Origin: Delphinapterus leucas
Taxonomy: Eukaryota > Chordata > Mammalia > Artiodactyla > Monodontidae
Direction of reading: 5' to 3'
DNA: 64,000 nt
NCBI RefSeq assembly: GCF_002288925.2
Contig: NW_022098008.1
Span: forward strand, 6,471,972-6,535,971
The notes under the pieces are model-generated. The model made no database searches. It was not told the origin of the DNA and worked only from the letters and a program-made list of their open reading frames with translations. A program made the position numbers and the translations under genes. Positions 47,757 to 60,545 of the stretch are shown here, in pieces; positions within the stretch are counted from its first letter, which is position 1, and each line of letters opens with the position of its first letter.

Positions 47757-49123
47757 GAAGATTTTGCTAATTAGCATTAAGGCAGACAATACTGAGCTTA
47801 TATTGATGAAAGCTTCTTGCTTTCCATGTTTAAATTACTGGTGTTTCATTGACTCACACAGTTGAAATGAAGAGTTAGCGAAGTCTCAGGAGAGTGACCT
47901 CAGGTAGATTACTAATTCACATTTAGGTATATGAAACTTTTGAATTTCCTATGTATTCTCTTTCTGTAACACAGCAGATACCAACTTTTGCTGTAAAGAG
48001 TCGTTCCATTTATTTTGGACACTCGGAAAAGCCAAGACATTTTTCAATAGATTCACATGAAGGCTCATTTAGACCCAAATTCTGTTGTCAATAGCTCTTC
48101 CAGCACCCATGGCAGCTGTGAGCCTCTGGGACCATCTCCCTTAGACAGACAGCACCGTGAGAATTCTAGTCCAAGGGAGACTGTGCTGACCTGGAATATA
48201 TTTCTCTTCAACCTTCCACCAATGAACACATGTCAAAAACTGGCCCATGCTGAATAAATATAGTCAATGTAAAATTAAAATGCAGAGTTGAGATTGCAAG
48301 GGATAAAAACACCACAGGTGCCTTAAATGAGGGGGGCTTTAAATACAGAGCCTGAGTTGGCATTGATTATATTGTACATGGGATATCAGAAACAGATATT
48401 GTCTTAATACTAGGTGTTCAATGTCCCTGCAGGGACAATATTCTCTTGATCTGAGTGGAACTGGAAATAAACTTTTTATAAAAGGACAGAATATAAGGAC
48501 TCGAAAAACCTCTGCTCACTCTTTAGGGATCCGGTGCCCATGTGGAGCTCTAGTTGTAAGCTATGTTTAGAAAACAGAAACCCATGAGAAAACAGAAAAT
48601 CCAGCCTGTAATATGCATTGGTTTGGGGTTCTTAATTCATACTACATGTAATTGAAGAGATTAGTACAGAAATTATTGTTAAAAACTAGTCTATATAAAG
48701 TCTGCCATGGACCTACCAAAACATGGCTTAAAAGCAAGCCTCAAAAGAATCAGACTGATCTAAAGTAACTTAACTGAATGCCAGAACTGAAGTCCAACAC
48801 TCTATAAAGGAATATTAAAAGATAAAATATCAAATCAGCATCATAAAATGACAAAATAAAATAACTCATAATTTCTAAGAATCATTCAAAAGTACTAAGC
48901 ATACAAATAAGAAGGAAAATATGACCTCAAACCAGGAAAAAGAGTAATAATTAGAAATGAGAGAGATGCTGGAATTAATTACCAGACAATGTTAAAGACC
49001 TATTATAAATATTCTTCATAGGCTCTAGAACATAAAGGAGAACATGAATATAATGAAGAAAGAAATGTAAAAAAATTTAAAAGACCTACATGGCATTTTC
49101 AGATTTGAAAAATGCAATACCTG

Positions 49124-49417
49124 TGGGGACTTCCCTGGTGGCGCAGTGGTTGGGAATCCGCCTGCCAATGCAGGAGACACAGGTTTAAGCCCTGGTCCGG
49201 GAAGATCTCACATGCCGTGGAGCAACTAAGCCCGTGTGTGCCACAACTACTGAGCCTGTGTTCTAGAGCCCATGAGCCACAACTACTGAGCCCGTGTGCT
49301 GCAACTACTGAAACCCATGTGCCTAGAGCTCACGCTCCGCAACAAGAGAAGCCCACACACCGCAATGAAGACACAACACAGCCAAGAATAAATAAATAAA
49401 ATGAATAAATTAAAAAA
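49124..49417 (+). mobile_element. CHR-type SINE, long form with internal repeats
   Basis: The head is standard, but the body carries three spaced copies of 'caactactga'. The near-identical 'gaaaaatgNaatacctg' flanks it at 49107-49123 and 49418-49434. Confidence 0.92.
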
Positions 49418-49945
49418 GAAAAATGTAATACCTGAAATTCAAAATTTATAAGCCAATTACCCACTGCAGAAGAAAAAAACATACTAATAAAAATTATCCC
49501 AAATGAAACAGAGAAGAGGCTGTAAAAGAAATAACAGAACGCTGGTGGCTGGTACGAAGTGGTTGTTTATAATTGCAGTCTCAGAGGAGAGGAAAGGAAG
49601 GGGAGAAAAAAGTATTTGAAGAAATAAGTGGCCAAAATGTTTCCAAATTTAGTATAAATGATAAACCTACAGTTTCAAGAAGGTCAGCAGAACCCAAGCA
49701 GAGGAAAAATGAAGACAATCACACCAAGGGACATCATAACCAAATTTTTAAGAGACGCTCTTAAAGCAGCTAGAGAAACAGATGCATTACATACAGAGAA
49801 ACAAAGGTAAGATAGGAGCAGAATTCTTTCCGGAAACTATGTACAGTAGAAGAATATGGAACACCATTTTTAAAGTACTGGAGGAAAAAAGCTATCAAGA
49901 TAGAATTCTAACTTTAGCAAAGATATCTTTTATAAATAAAGGATT

Positions 49946-50332
49946 AAAAAAATTTTATTGGAGTATTTTTGATTTGCAATGTTGTGTTAGTTTCAGGTGC
50001 ACGGCAAAGTGATTCAGTTATACATATACATATATTCATTCTTTTTCAGATTCTTTTCCTGTATAGGTTATTACAGAATACTGTATTGAGTAGAGTTCCT
50101 GTGCTACACTGTAGGTCCTTGTTGGTTATCTGTTTTATATATAGTAGTGTATGTATGATATCACTCATATGTCGGAATCTAATTTTTAAAATGATATAAA
50201 TGAACTTATTTACAAAATAGAAACAGACTCACAGATTTCAAAAACAAACTTATGGTTACCAAAGGGGAAACATGGAGGTGGGGAGGAGGGATAAATTAGG
50301 AGCTTGGGATTAACATACACACACTACTATAT
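49946..50332 (-). mobile_element. 5'-truncated L1 with 5' inversion (twin priming)
   Basis: 49946-50150 is the reversed L1 tip ('attggagtatttttgatttg' to 'tttatatatagtagtgt'). From about 50155 the L1 3' UTR runs in the sense direction ('gatatcactcatatgtcgg', 'cagactcacagatttc') and ends 'acactactatatat', overlapping the end of the first piece. 'ataaaggatt' flanks the whole at 49936-49945 and 50333-50342. Confidence 0.88.
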
Positions 50333-50640
50333 ATAAAGGATTTTTTTTTCAGACAAAAGCTGAGAGAATTAATTACCAGTAGACTTGCATTAAAAGAAAT
50401 GTTGAAGTCTTCAGGCAGAACAAAAATAACACTAGATGGAAATATGGATCTACATAAGATGAGGAGGCATGCTGGAAAGAGTATGTGGGTAAAAAATAAA
50501 AGATATTCTCATTTCTTAAACTCATCAAAAGAAAATGAGTATTTGAGTCATAACATACTGAAGGATTTTAATACGGGTAGAATAAAGAGGGATGACAATG
50601 GCACATAGGAAGTGAAGGTAGGAAATTCAAGTTACTGTTG

Positions 50641-51555
50641 TAGGTCTAGAAATAGGTCCACACATGTGCTCACATGTGACACAAAATTGTTGGTGATAAA
50701 ACAAAATGGTATATAACCACTTTAAGAACAAATGGACAGTTTTTTATAAATCTAAACATACACTCATCATGCAACTCAGTGATCCCTCCTAGCTACTCAG
50801 TCAAAGAGAAATGAAAACATATGTCCAACCAAAGACTTTACATGAATGTTGATAGCAGATTTATTAATAATGGCCTCAAACTGGAAATAACCCAAATATG
50901 TCGGTCCACTAGTGGATGGATTTACAAATTGTTGTACATTCATACAATTGAACACTACTCAGTATGAAAAAGGAATAAACTACATGTACACACAACAACA
51001 TGAGTGAATTTCAAAAGCATTACATGACATGAAAGAAACCACACACACACAAATTACACGATGTATAATTCCATTTTTACAAAGCTCTAGAAAGGGCAAA
51101 ACTATGGTGACAGAGAGCAGAATAATGTTTGCTGGAGGGTAGAGGGGGTGGTGAAGAAGATATTGATTGTAAGAAGCTCAAGGAAAATTTTTTGCATGAT
51201 GTAGATGTTCTACATCTTGTGATGGTAGCTACATAAATACAAATAAACTATTTTTGTTGTTTTGTTTTGTTTTGTTTTTTTGCGGTACGCGGGCCTCTCA
51301 CTGTTGTGGCCTCTCCCTTTGTGGAGCACAGGCTCCGGACGCGCAGGCTCAGCGACCATGGTGCACGGGCCCAACCACTCCGCAGCATGTGAGATCTTCC
51401 CAGACCGGGGCACGAACCCGTGTCGCCTGCATCGGCAGGCGGACTCTCAACCACTGCGCCACCAGGGAAGCCCCGAAATAAACTTATTGAATTGTACACT
51501 TAAAGCTGTTGAATTTTATTTTATGTAATTTATAGCTCAAAAAATTGATTAAAAT
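50641..51555 (+). mobile_element. Older L1 3' end, sense, with a SINE inside
   Basis: 'tattaataatggcctcaaac', 'gaaagaaaccacacacacac' and 'gaattgtacacttaaagctg' are L1 3' UTR in the sense direction. The match resumes after the SINE at 51250-51475. Confidence 0.7.
51250..51475 (-). mobile_element. CHR-type SINE, antisense
   Basis: A TTTTG-rich reversed tail runs to 'caccagggaagcccc', with 'aaataaact' at 51241-51249 and 51476-51484. Confidence 0.92.
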
Positions 51556-51849
51556 ATCTAGTCTAGAATTAATATTAGGTGTCAAGGCAGAGGCAAATAT
51601 CTCACAGTGAAGCCTCCACTGCAGGGAGTGTCTCTAACTGAAAATGGGCAGAGCTGGAGTGTGGACAAGGGCAGAAACCCTCCAATCTAGGTTTTCAAAT
51701 GACTGCAGAGCAGAGAACTCCCTGTACTCCTCTCCTGACCTGGAAGGATTTATCTGAGCAAAAATACAAAGAAAAACAGAAACAAACATAAATAAGAAAA
51801 TATAACTTCAGTGGTGCTTGAACCATGGATTTATACAGATAGGCAGATA

Positions 51850-53375
51850 TAAGCAGCTTTATGGACATGTAATTGATATAAAAATACCTGTACGTATTTA
51901 ATGTGTACTATTTGATGAGTTTTGACATATACAAATACCTGAGATACCATCATCATAACCATGGTAATAGACATAACCAACAACTTCCAGAGTTTCCTTG
52001 TGTCTCATTTAAAAAAAAAAATATATATATATATATTTATTTATGTAATAATTTGTAACATGCGATTTAGCCTCTTAAATTTTGCAGTGCACAGTGCTGT
52101 ACTGTTATCTGTAGGCACTGTGGTGTACAGCAGATCTCTAACACTTATTCATTTAGCTAAACAGAAACTTTATAACAATTAAACATCCTCCCATTCCCCC
52201 CAGACCCAGCCCCTGGCAATGACTATTGTATTATCTGCTCTGTAAGATTGACTATTATTGATACCTCATAGAAGTGGAATCATGCAGTATTTTTTCCTCC
52301 GTGATTGCCTTATTTCACTTAGTGTAATGTCCTCCAGGTTTACCCATGATATTGCAAATGGCAGGATTTCTATATCTGGAGGCTTCTTTTTTGAGGCTGA
52401 ATAATATTCCATTGTATGAATATACCACAGTTTCCTTATCCATTCATCCGTCTATGGACGCTTTAGTTGTCTCTGTATCTGGGCTAATGTGAATAGTACT
52501 GTGATGAACACAGAAGTGCAGATAACTCTTTGAGATCACTATTTCAATTTCCTTGGATATATACACCTAGAAGTGGGGTTGCTGGAGCATATAGTAGTTC
52601 TATTTTTAACTCTTTGAAGAACCTCCATACTATTTTCTATAGCTGCTACACCATTTTAAATACTCACGAAGAGTTGGGGTATTGGAACCCACAACGATTC
52701 CAATTTCTATTTCTCCACATCCTTGACAACTCTTGTTACCCTTTTCTCCCTTTTTTTTTTTTAACCTTGTAACCACCCTAACAGGAATGAAGTGGTATCT
52801 CATTGTAGTTTTAATTTACATTTTCCTGACAATGAGGTTGAGCATCTTTTCGTATACCTATTGGCCATTTGTGTGCTTTCTCTGGAGAAAAGTCTGAGTC
52901 CTTTGTCTATTTTTAATTGGGTTATTACTACTATGATTTTTTGCTGTTGAGTCATAGTAGTTTGTCCCTTGTCATAAACCTATGCATGTATGGTCAACTG
53001 ATCTTTGACAAGGGTGCTAAGAATACGCAATGGGGAAGGGATACTCTCTTCAACAAATGGTGTTGGAGAAACTGGATATCCACATGCAAAATAATGAATC
53101 TGGACTCCTACCTTACACCATACAAAATGGATTAGAAACTTAAACATAAAACCTGAAACTGTAAAACACCTAGAAGCAAACATAGGGGAAAAAGTTCTTG
53201 ACATTCATCTAAATAATGATTTCATGGATATGACACCAAAAGCACAGGCAACAGAAGCAAAAATAGACAAGTGGGACTACATCAAACTAAAAATCTTCTG
53301 CACAGCAAAGGAAATGATCAACAGCATGAAAAGGCAACCTACAGAACGGGAGAAAATATTTGAAAACCATAAACT
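51850..53375 (-). mobile_element. Older L1 with 5' inversion
   Basis: 51850 to about 52950 is reversed L1 3' UTR/ORF2 ('taatattccattgtatgaat', 'cctagaagtggggttgctgg'). From about 52970 to 53375 it is sense ORF2 ('ggtcaactgatctttgacaa', 'aaatggtgttggagaaactg', frame 'KWDYIKLKIFCTAKEMINSM'). The join carries a short unexplained segment with an inverted repeat. Confidence 0.82.
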
Positions 53376-55528
53376 GGAACCATTTCTTAAAGCAGTTAGT
53401 TTACCTTAACTCTCACTGAAACATCATTTAAAATTTTTCCGTTGTTCTACACAACATGCATACTAAGAATTTGGATACTGATTTCTTTTAAAAGAAAACT
53501 AGTGTTTTTCAATACGATTGTTTATTCAGTAAGTGCCAGCTTTATATCTATAGTGACACATAATGTTAAAAATAGCTGACTTTTATAAGAGGAGTTTGGC
53601 CTTACAGAACATATATATTTCTAAATGCTTGCCAATAAGAATCAACGTTCTTTACAAAAAATGCATATTATTTTTTTATAGAGAGACATTCTATGTCATT
53701 GTTTCAAACTCTTCAAGGTCACAGAGTCTATCAAGGATTACAGTACTTTTAATGTCAAGCCCTTGTGAAAATCATTCTTGGCTTCATAGGAATTATGAAT
53801 TGATGGGTTCATAGAAATTATACATTGATGAGAAATGAAATATGTAAGTCCGCAGAATTCTCTGAGAATGACATTTCTGAAATACCACTAAGGAAAAAAT
53901 CTTTTGAATATTTAAGCCATGATTTGAAGATTTAGAAATACCAATTAGTAAACCGTTCAGAGGCAAATATATCGCACCAGGTTTGCACTCACCAGTGGCT
54001 CTGGTGGCTTCAGAGCATCTTCACAGCATCCAGCTTAGATAAAACAGAACTGAAGTTAAGTCACAACTTCAGGGGGGAAGCACTTGTACCCACATGTGGA
54101 AATTTATTAAAATCATACCAAATGTTAGAACCATTCTGGCATTCATTTAGTAAAGTTATATTAAAACATCAAATTTTAAAAAGTGGAAATAATGGTAGGT
54201 AAATTTGAGAAAGCAATTTTGAATAAAGATCTCCGGACCAGAAATTAGCAGATCCAGCTCTATCCCTAGACCAACCATTGTGAGATCCTGGACAAATACC
54301 TTAGTGTCAGTTTTTAATTTTTGCAAGTTCTTTGTATTTTTCTTTCAAAATATTCCTTCTCTTTTTGTTTTATGGTGCGCTTTCTGTATTTCTCTGAAGC
54401 AGTTATTTATTTTTTACATAATTCCATTTTGCTCCCTGAATTGTCTCTGTAGTTCTTATTTTCTATTTGTTGCTTTCCATACCGCCTTTCATGGTAGAGG
54501 TTTTCTTCAAATCTTGGGTCTTGATTGATTGTCTACTCATAGCCACTAGCGAGTCATAAATAGCTACTGGGAAGTTCTGTGGGTAGGGACAGGGCTTATT
54601 GAGTGGTGGGCTTCACCACAGGATAATCATGCAAGAGCCCAACTCTTTTGCTGTGCACACAGCAGCAGACCCAGTATTTACATGGAGGATTTTCAGTTGG
54701 GCATGTGTTCTCCAAGAGAAGAACTCTCCCAGCTCCTGCTTAGGCCATAAGGTCTTTCCCCTGTGCTTTTAGAGTTAAGCTAGAAAGGCACAGGGATGAC
54801 TCACCATTTTATAGTAGACTTTCATTCAGTTCTCCTGTTTTCATAATGACACTCATTCCTGCAGCCACCTCTTGTCATGAATTCAGCATCTCTCCTATTC
54901 AACTACTTAGGGAATTGAAATGTCAATATTCTGCTGGTTTGGGATCTTGGTGTTTGTTTGACTGTGTACTGTGAGAAAGGCGATCTGGGGCTTTAACTAT
55001 TTCTGGTACAGACTTCTAACCAGTCCCTCTGTTTCAACCCCACTCACACCTATTCTTGATTCCTGGACCTTCCTGGGGCTCTGTGGTGTGAATTCATTTG
55101 TTCTTCGCATCCTTCACTGCAGGTACCTGGCTATCAGCATCTTGAGTCTTTTAGGTCAGTTATGATTTAATCCATCTGCCTTCCACCTTCCAAATTTTGT
55201 TGATGCCTTCCAGGTATATCCTCTCTGGCTTTTGTTTTTAGAGCTTAACTGTCATCTTAAGGGCATTTGGAAGGCAGTGGAGACAAATGCATGTGATCAG
55301 TCTCAATATCTAACTGGCATCTTGAAACTCAATATGATAACTCAAAGATCTGTATAACAATTTTAGAGAATAATATTCTGTATCCTTGTTTGTTGGAATT
55401 GGAATGCGATGGTGAACTTATTTGAAAAACATTTATGACATTTGAATCTCTTGAAGACATGTCCTTAATTTCCCCTTATGTCCTGCGAGTTCTGTTCCAG
55501 TTGTGGGATGGAACCATATATTGCTGTC
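53376..55528. other. No confidently recognised feature
   Basis: Mostly AT-rich. 54.28-54.55 kb is T-rich and may be an old LINE remnant that I cannot place. Confidence 0.35.
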
Positions 55529-55964
55529 TGTAGTGGGCTGAATGGAGTCACCCACAAATCCATGTCCATCCAGAATCTTAGAATTGATCTTATTCAGAAA
55601 TAAAGTCTTTCAGATGTAATTAGCTCAGGATCTAGTGGTCAATTCATCCTGGATTAGGGTGCACTTTAAACCTAATCACTGGTGTCTGTATAAAAAGAGA
55701 AGACACAGAGAAACAGAGGGAAGGAGACATTGTGAAGATGAAGGGGGAGACTGGAGTGATGCTGCCAAAGAACAGGTGGAGCCACCAAAACCTGGAAGAG
55801 GCCAGGAAGGATTCTCTCCTAGAACTTTCAGAGGGAGCATGGCCTTGCTGACACCGTGGTTTCAGATTTTTGGCCTCCAGAACTAGGGTGAGAATAAATG
55901 TCTGTTGTTTTAAATGATTAAGTTTGTGGTAATCTATTACAAAAGCCTTAGGAAATGAAATACA
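55529..55964 (+). mobile_element. MaLR-type LTR (MLT1-like), probable solo LTR
   Basis: It starts 'tgtagtgggctgaatggagt' and runs through 'aattcatcctggattagggt' and 'gaggccaggaaggattctct' to 'gtttgtggtaatctattac' and a final TACA, with an AATAAA at about 55893. No internal viral region follows. The 83-codon frame is LTR sequence. Confidence 0.7.
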
Positions 55965-58320
55965 TTCCTTCAGATGTTGTTGTTTCCAACTCATTTCTAA
56001 TTATTCAATTAAAATACTTGGTTTTGTTGTCAGAACTGTAAACACTGTAAGATTTGAGACAATATGCAAAGGTGAGAGTTCCTGTTCCTGGAATAGGTTC
56101 TGGAAGCTCCTAATTAAGGCAAAGTCAGGGATCCAGGATCAAGTGACCAAATCAGACTGTGTTGAGGCTGTGGCACATCTTATTTTAGGCTGTGAATCTG
56201 AGCCATGTGTGTAAGCTGGATTCCATCAAGGATCCAACAGAACAGGAAATCAAAGTCCTAAAAGACAGGAGCAACAGGACTCCAAGAAGGCAGAGTGAAA
56301 AATCTCAAGGGGCTCAGAAATCAGGTCTTCAAGGATTGTTGGGTGAGGGCCACTGAGGGCCAGAAAAGTGATGCAAAACAACCACCCTGAAATTCCTTGC
56401 TTACCTGAGGCAGCTACACCATCGTTTTGACCACGGGTAGAACAGGTCTGAGGAAGAGGTAGCTGAGAGTATCTTACTAGAGTATCTAGCACAGGCTAAG
56501 GAAAGCGGGAGGCTTTGGCAAACAGATGTTGTCAACTAGTTCAAGCATCTAAAACTAGTAAGGTAATTTAATAATATCGTATTATAATCTGTTGTATAAT
56601 TGCATGTATATGAGTGTATGTGTGCTTGAAAAAGCTTTGGAAAGGTAGATTAAATATTTAATAGTTTCCTATGTGACTTATTTCTGTGACTGCCCATTCA
56701 TTTTATAATAAGAAAAATAATGCCATTTCCATTTTGAAAGAAAGGCAACAAATGAGAAAAAAATCAACCTAATTCCAGAAAATAAATGCATGAGCTGCAG
56801 AAAGGTACTAAACAAACATTAAAAAGAGGAAAATAGAAGTTTTAATGAGCTGTGTAGGATATGAAAACATAATAACTCTCTGTGGGAAGGTTTAATAGAC
56901 TGCTTTAGGGATTTATAATACTTTGATTTTTTTAGTCTTACTGAGCAAACCACAGCCATTCAAGTGAAATTTCATAAGATATTTGAAATGTCTTAGAGGT
57001 TTGACTGCAGAATCTGGTGAAACGCATGGTTTAGATGTTTATGAACCATTGGTTCACAATGTGTATTGGTCCACGATATGCACACAAATCTCATCAGTCA
57101 TGGTCAAGTACCAAGTCCAGAATAACTAATATCAAATTTACCTTCTGTCATTACAGCATCCTTCTTAATGGCCCAGGACCAGTAGCCAACTGGAGCAGTA
57201 GACAGACCGCTAAGTGAAAAGGTGGGATTCCTGGGCAAATTGTGTCCTAAGTACATAGACATCCATATGTAAGACCTGGAAAAAATTCTATGGAATTTCT
57301 TTTGTTTGTGTCTCTCTTGCCCACAAAGTAGGAACAGGTTTGGTGCCCTTTCTTCCATATCTTGGATTTGTGGCTGGGACCTAAAAGTCATCAGGGAATA
57401 CAAATGGAGCCACATTGCTGCCCTTGGAATCTGGGAGGACCTCTCTGGGCACATTCTCCATTTATTGGTTGACACACACTTGGCAGTAGTAGCTGGTAAG
57501 CCAAGGCAAAGCGATTTCACTACAAATTTCCTCTCTAGGGCCATTTAGATGGTCCTGATTTTTATGACTCTGAACTTCATCATTTTGCCAACCACATTTT
57601 TAAATGGTCTTGAATGCAGCATTCTATTTGGCATTTGGGAGATTTTTCATATATATTTTTAGAATGAATTTAGGAAGTAACCTATTACATTTTGGTGGCT
57701 TAAGTATTATAACCTATCATTTTACTAATAACAACCTCTAAAAAGAATACATTTATTTAAAAAATTGGTGGCGTCTTAAAATGCATGTTAGTTAGGGATC
57801 TTTTGTTGCAAGTTCAAGGACCCCCATCTCAGACTTGTGAGAGCAGAAATTTGTCAGTTCCAAGTTTCCGGAGCCTGGTGTTGCTGCCCCGACACATGCA
57901 TGCCTGCATGATTCTCTTGTCATCTTTCTTGTAGCGTCCCCGGCAGCTATACCTTCTGCAGGGCCACACCGTCCTCTTCCTCATCCACTGGAGGAAGCCT
58001 TGCCTATTTCACCACGGAGTCCTGGAGTTGAACCCCATTGACTCTTAAGTTTTCTGCCCCTGGACCAGTCCATGGATATCTTGACACTGCCAACAAAAAG
58101 AAATGGGTAAAGCCTGATTGGCTAGTCGGCAAAGGCAAATGCCCAGGTAAAGGCAATGGAAGGTTTGACTTTCATAAATACTTTCTAATTCATGAAAATG
58201 TAACACCAGTACCTTTAATTTAAAAATTCTCTCTGTGTTTTCTTATCCCCAAACATACCCGTGAATCTGCATTTGTATGTCAGACATAAAGTACAAACAT
58301 TTGACAACAAAGTGCAATGG
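55965..58320. other. No recognised feature
   Basis: Apparently single-copy. A 146-codon minus-strand frame at 57104-57544 has no domain I recognise and no splice pattern to support it. Confidence 0.4.
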
Positions 58321-58329
58321 GGATGATAA

Positions 58330-58560
58330 TAGCCATATCTCACATGCACTTAATGTTTTACATTTTGTAATATTCCTTCTCCACCATTTCCTGTTAGTTT
58401 CAAAATAACCTCCTGATCAGATATGATAGTAGGTAATATTTTCCTCTTCCCTATTTTACAAAGAAAAAAAAATCACACTGATTTCTTCCTACTCCAGACC
58501 CTCAGTTACAAAGTGACCAGAACTAAAATCCCATCCAGAGTTGGGTTCTTTATGTTTCAT
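58330..58560 (-). mobile_element. Probable MIR, antisense
   Basis: 'ccctattttacaaagaaaaa' and the surrounding order resemble a reversed MIR core; the copy is diverged. Confidence 0.45.
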
Positions 58561-60334
58561 TTGAATGAGTATGTAACTATTCAAAAAATGAATATGTAAC
58601 TATATCCTCTCATGACTGCTTTTCATGGTAGCTAGAAATAGGTCATTTCTCTCCCCCCTGACCAGGACTTCCTCTGCTTAAACTTAGCATCTGTCAAGGC
58701 TGAAATTAACAGTAAAATTACAGGCTGTATTGTTTCCACTTCTAACTAGCTCTGTGCCAGACCACCCATTGTTAAGCACAACAATTTAACTAAATTACTG
58801 CTGTAAATTATCCTCATTTTATCCCCATTTAATTGACACTGTTGAAACCACATTCAGTGATTTGTTTTGTTTTGTCTTTCTTTCCTGTGTGTTTAGGGAC
58901 TGAAGAAGTTTGTGTAGCAGATTACATGATAACTAAATTGTTTTTTGATCTTGTTCATAGGAGGTTGTGCATTACAGTTGGTCAGAGGTCTAGGCCTACA
59001 GATTCTGGATGTTTCTAAGCTGGGAGGTCACAGAATAGAAAGGGTCAGACATGGGGTGTCTTCTGCAACGTGTGTATCTGTGATTCATCTCCATAGTGTC
59101 ACCAAGAACATTGATAGATAAGATAACCATGGGGCCACTAAGAATTGTGATCATGGAGGTTAATTACTGGGTTTTCAGCAGTTATTGAAAAAGCAGATAG
59201 GATCCAAGAGATTGATAAAGGGTAGAAAAGTGATGCATTTTCTTCACATAAGAGGAGAAAATCTCTGAAAGGAAAAGCTTCAGAAATCTAGACATGACTA
59301 GCTCAAATTCAATACCCATTAGAAATACTGGAATGAATCGTGAAAGAATCAATTTGTACACAACTCTACAACTACAAGGGACTAAGCCGAGAAATCCACC
59401 GGGCTTTGTGAAGAATATATTCAAGAGCCCAAACCAATTTCCACCTGAGCATTGTGACAAGCCTGAAAGATCAGGAGAAGCAACGGATAGGACCCGGTCT
59501 GCTGTGAAAGCCACTGTCCCCTCCTGCACGTGGTCCAATCTCAGACAGTGAGTCAGGGGGCTGGGACCTTAGAAGAGAAAGGCAGATTCACTGTAAAGTT
59601 ACCCAGCAGAGCAAGCCAATAACAGGGCATGTAAACCGGACAAAATTCCCATCAATAATTTACCTAGAAAATCAAGATTAAGCAAAGTGAAATGAATTTA
59701 AGATAATAATTCTAGTAAAATCAAGAAAAATAGGAACATAAAATGAGCTAAATTAATATAAGTCTGAGTCGTCTGGAGATGTACTCATTGATTTCCTATT
59801 TAATTCAACAATTATTTTATTGTTATTCATAATATTTATTGAATAATACTATGGAAATACACAAAGAGGATCCACATGAGAAAGACACAAACTATTTATA
59901 CAGAGCTTGCCATAGCAAAGGAGTCATTCACCATCGCTTGTGTTTTGGCAGAGACTCAAAGGCAGGCAGAGGAGTGGGAAAGGTTTACAGGAAAAAAAAA
60001 AAAGAGGGCAGGTGTGCCCTGATCGGAGGCTGTTGGCCTGGGGGGCGGGAGGTGGGCTAAGTAGAAGCAGGACATCCTGTATGATTGGTTACGGGTGCAC
60101 GTTTTGCTTTCTCTCACTTGTCTTAAATTGGAAGCAGGACAAAAATTGGGGCAGCTGCTCATTTAGGGCAGATGGTTCCAGGGGTTATCGTTTGGTTTCC
60201 AGGATCAGTCACTAGAGATAGTGGTCTGACTTCCTACAAGAAGGCCTCCTGGGCTGGTTGTGACAGAGGGTGGGTCAGAGTTCTATCTTTACATGGGGTC
60301 TGGCCCTTGCCCAGTTATTAATATATATTGTCTC
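58561..60334. other. No confidently recognised feature
   Basis: 59.85-60.31 kb (CACAGAG- and GGGCGGGAGG-rich, with an internal A-run at 59992) has LTR-like composition, but no ends could be set. Confidence 0.35.
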
Positions 60335-60545
60335 TCATTACTCCATGGCAGGCACAGGCATGTAACATTCATTATGTTATTTAATCTAATTTAATCCCAA
60401 TATGTTGCTGTGAAAATTTCTATTTTACAGAGTAAGAAACCAAGGCTTCACCAGTTCAGATAATGTGTCTGACCCACAGGGTAAGTGATGGAGTCAGTGA
60501 TAAGATTCAGGTCATCTGACCCCAAAGCCTGAGCTCTGGAGATGG
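60335..60545 (-). mobile_element. MIR, antisense
   Basis: 'ctattttacagagtaagaaa', 'cagggtaagtgatggagtca' and 'ccaaagcctgagctctgg' are reversed MIR in order. Confidence 0.65.

Larger units (their letters stand above)
48860..50640 (+). mobile_element. Ancient L1 (L1M/HAL1-type), sense, with nested insertions
   Basis: Sense old-L1 phrases ('ttaccagacaatgttaaaga', 'agcagaacccaagcagagga', 'gacatcataaccaaattttt', 'agacaaaagctgagagaatt') run in order either side of a SINE (49124-49417) and a young inverted L1 (49946-50332). No coding capacity remains. Confidence 0.65.

Noticed and set aside
57104..57544. 146-codon minus-strand frame
   Set aside because: No recognised domain, no matching exon structure, and the composition is unremarkable.
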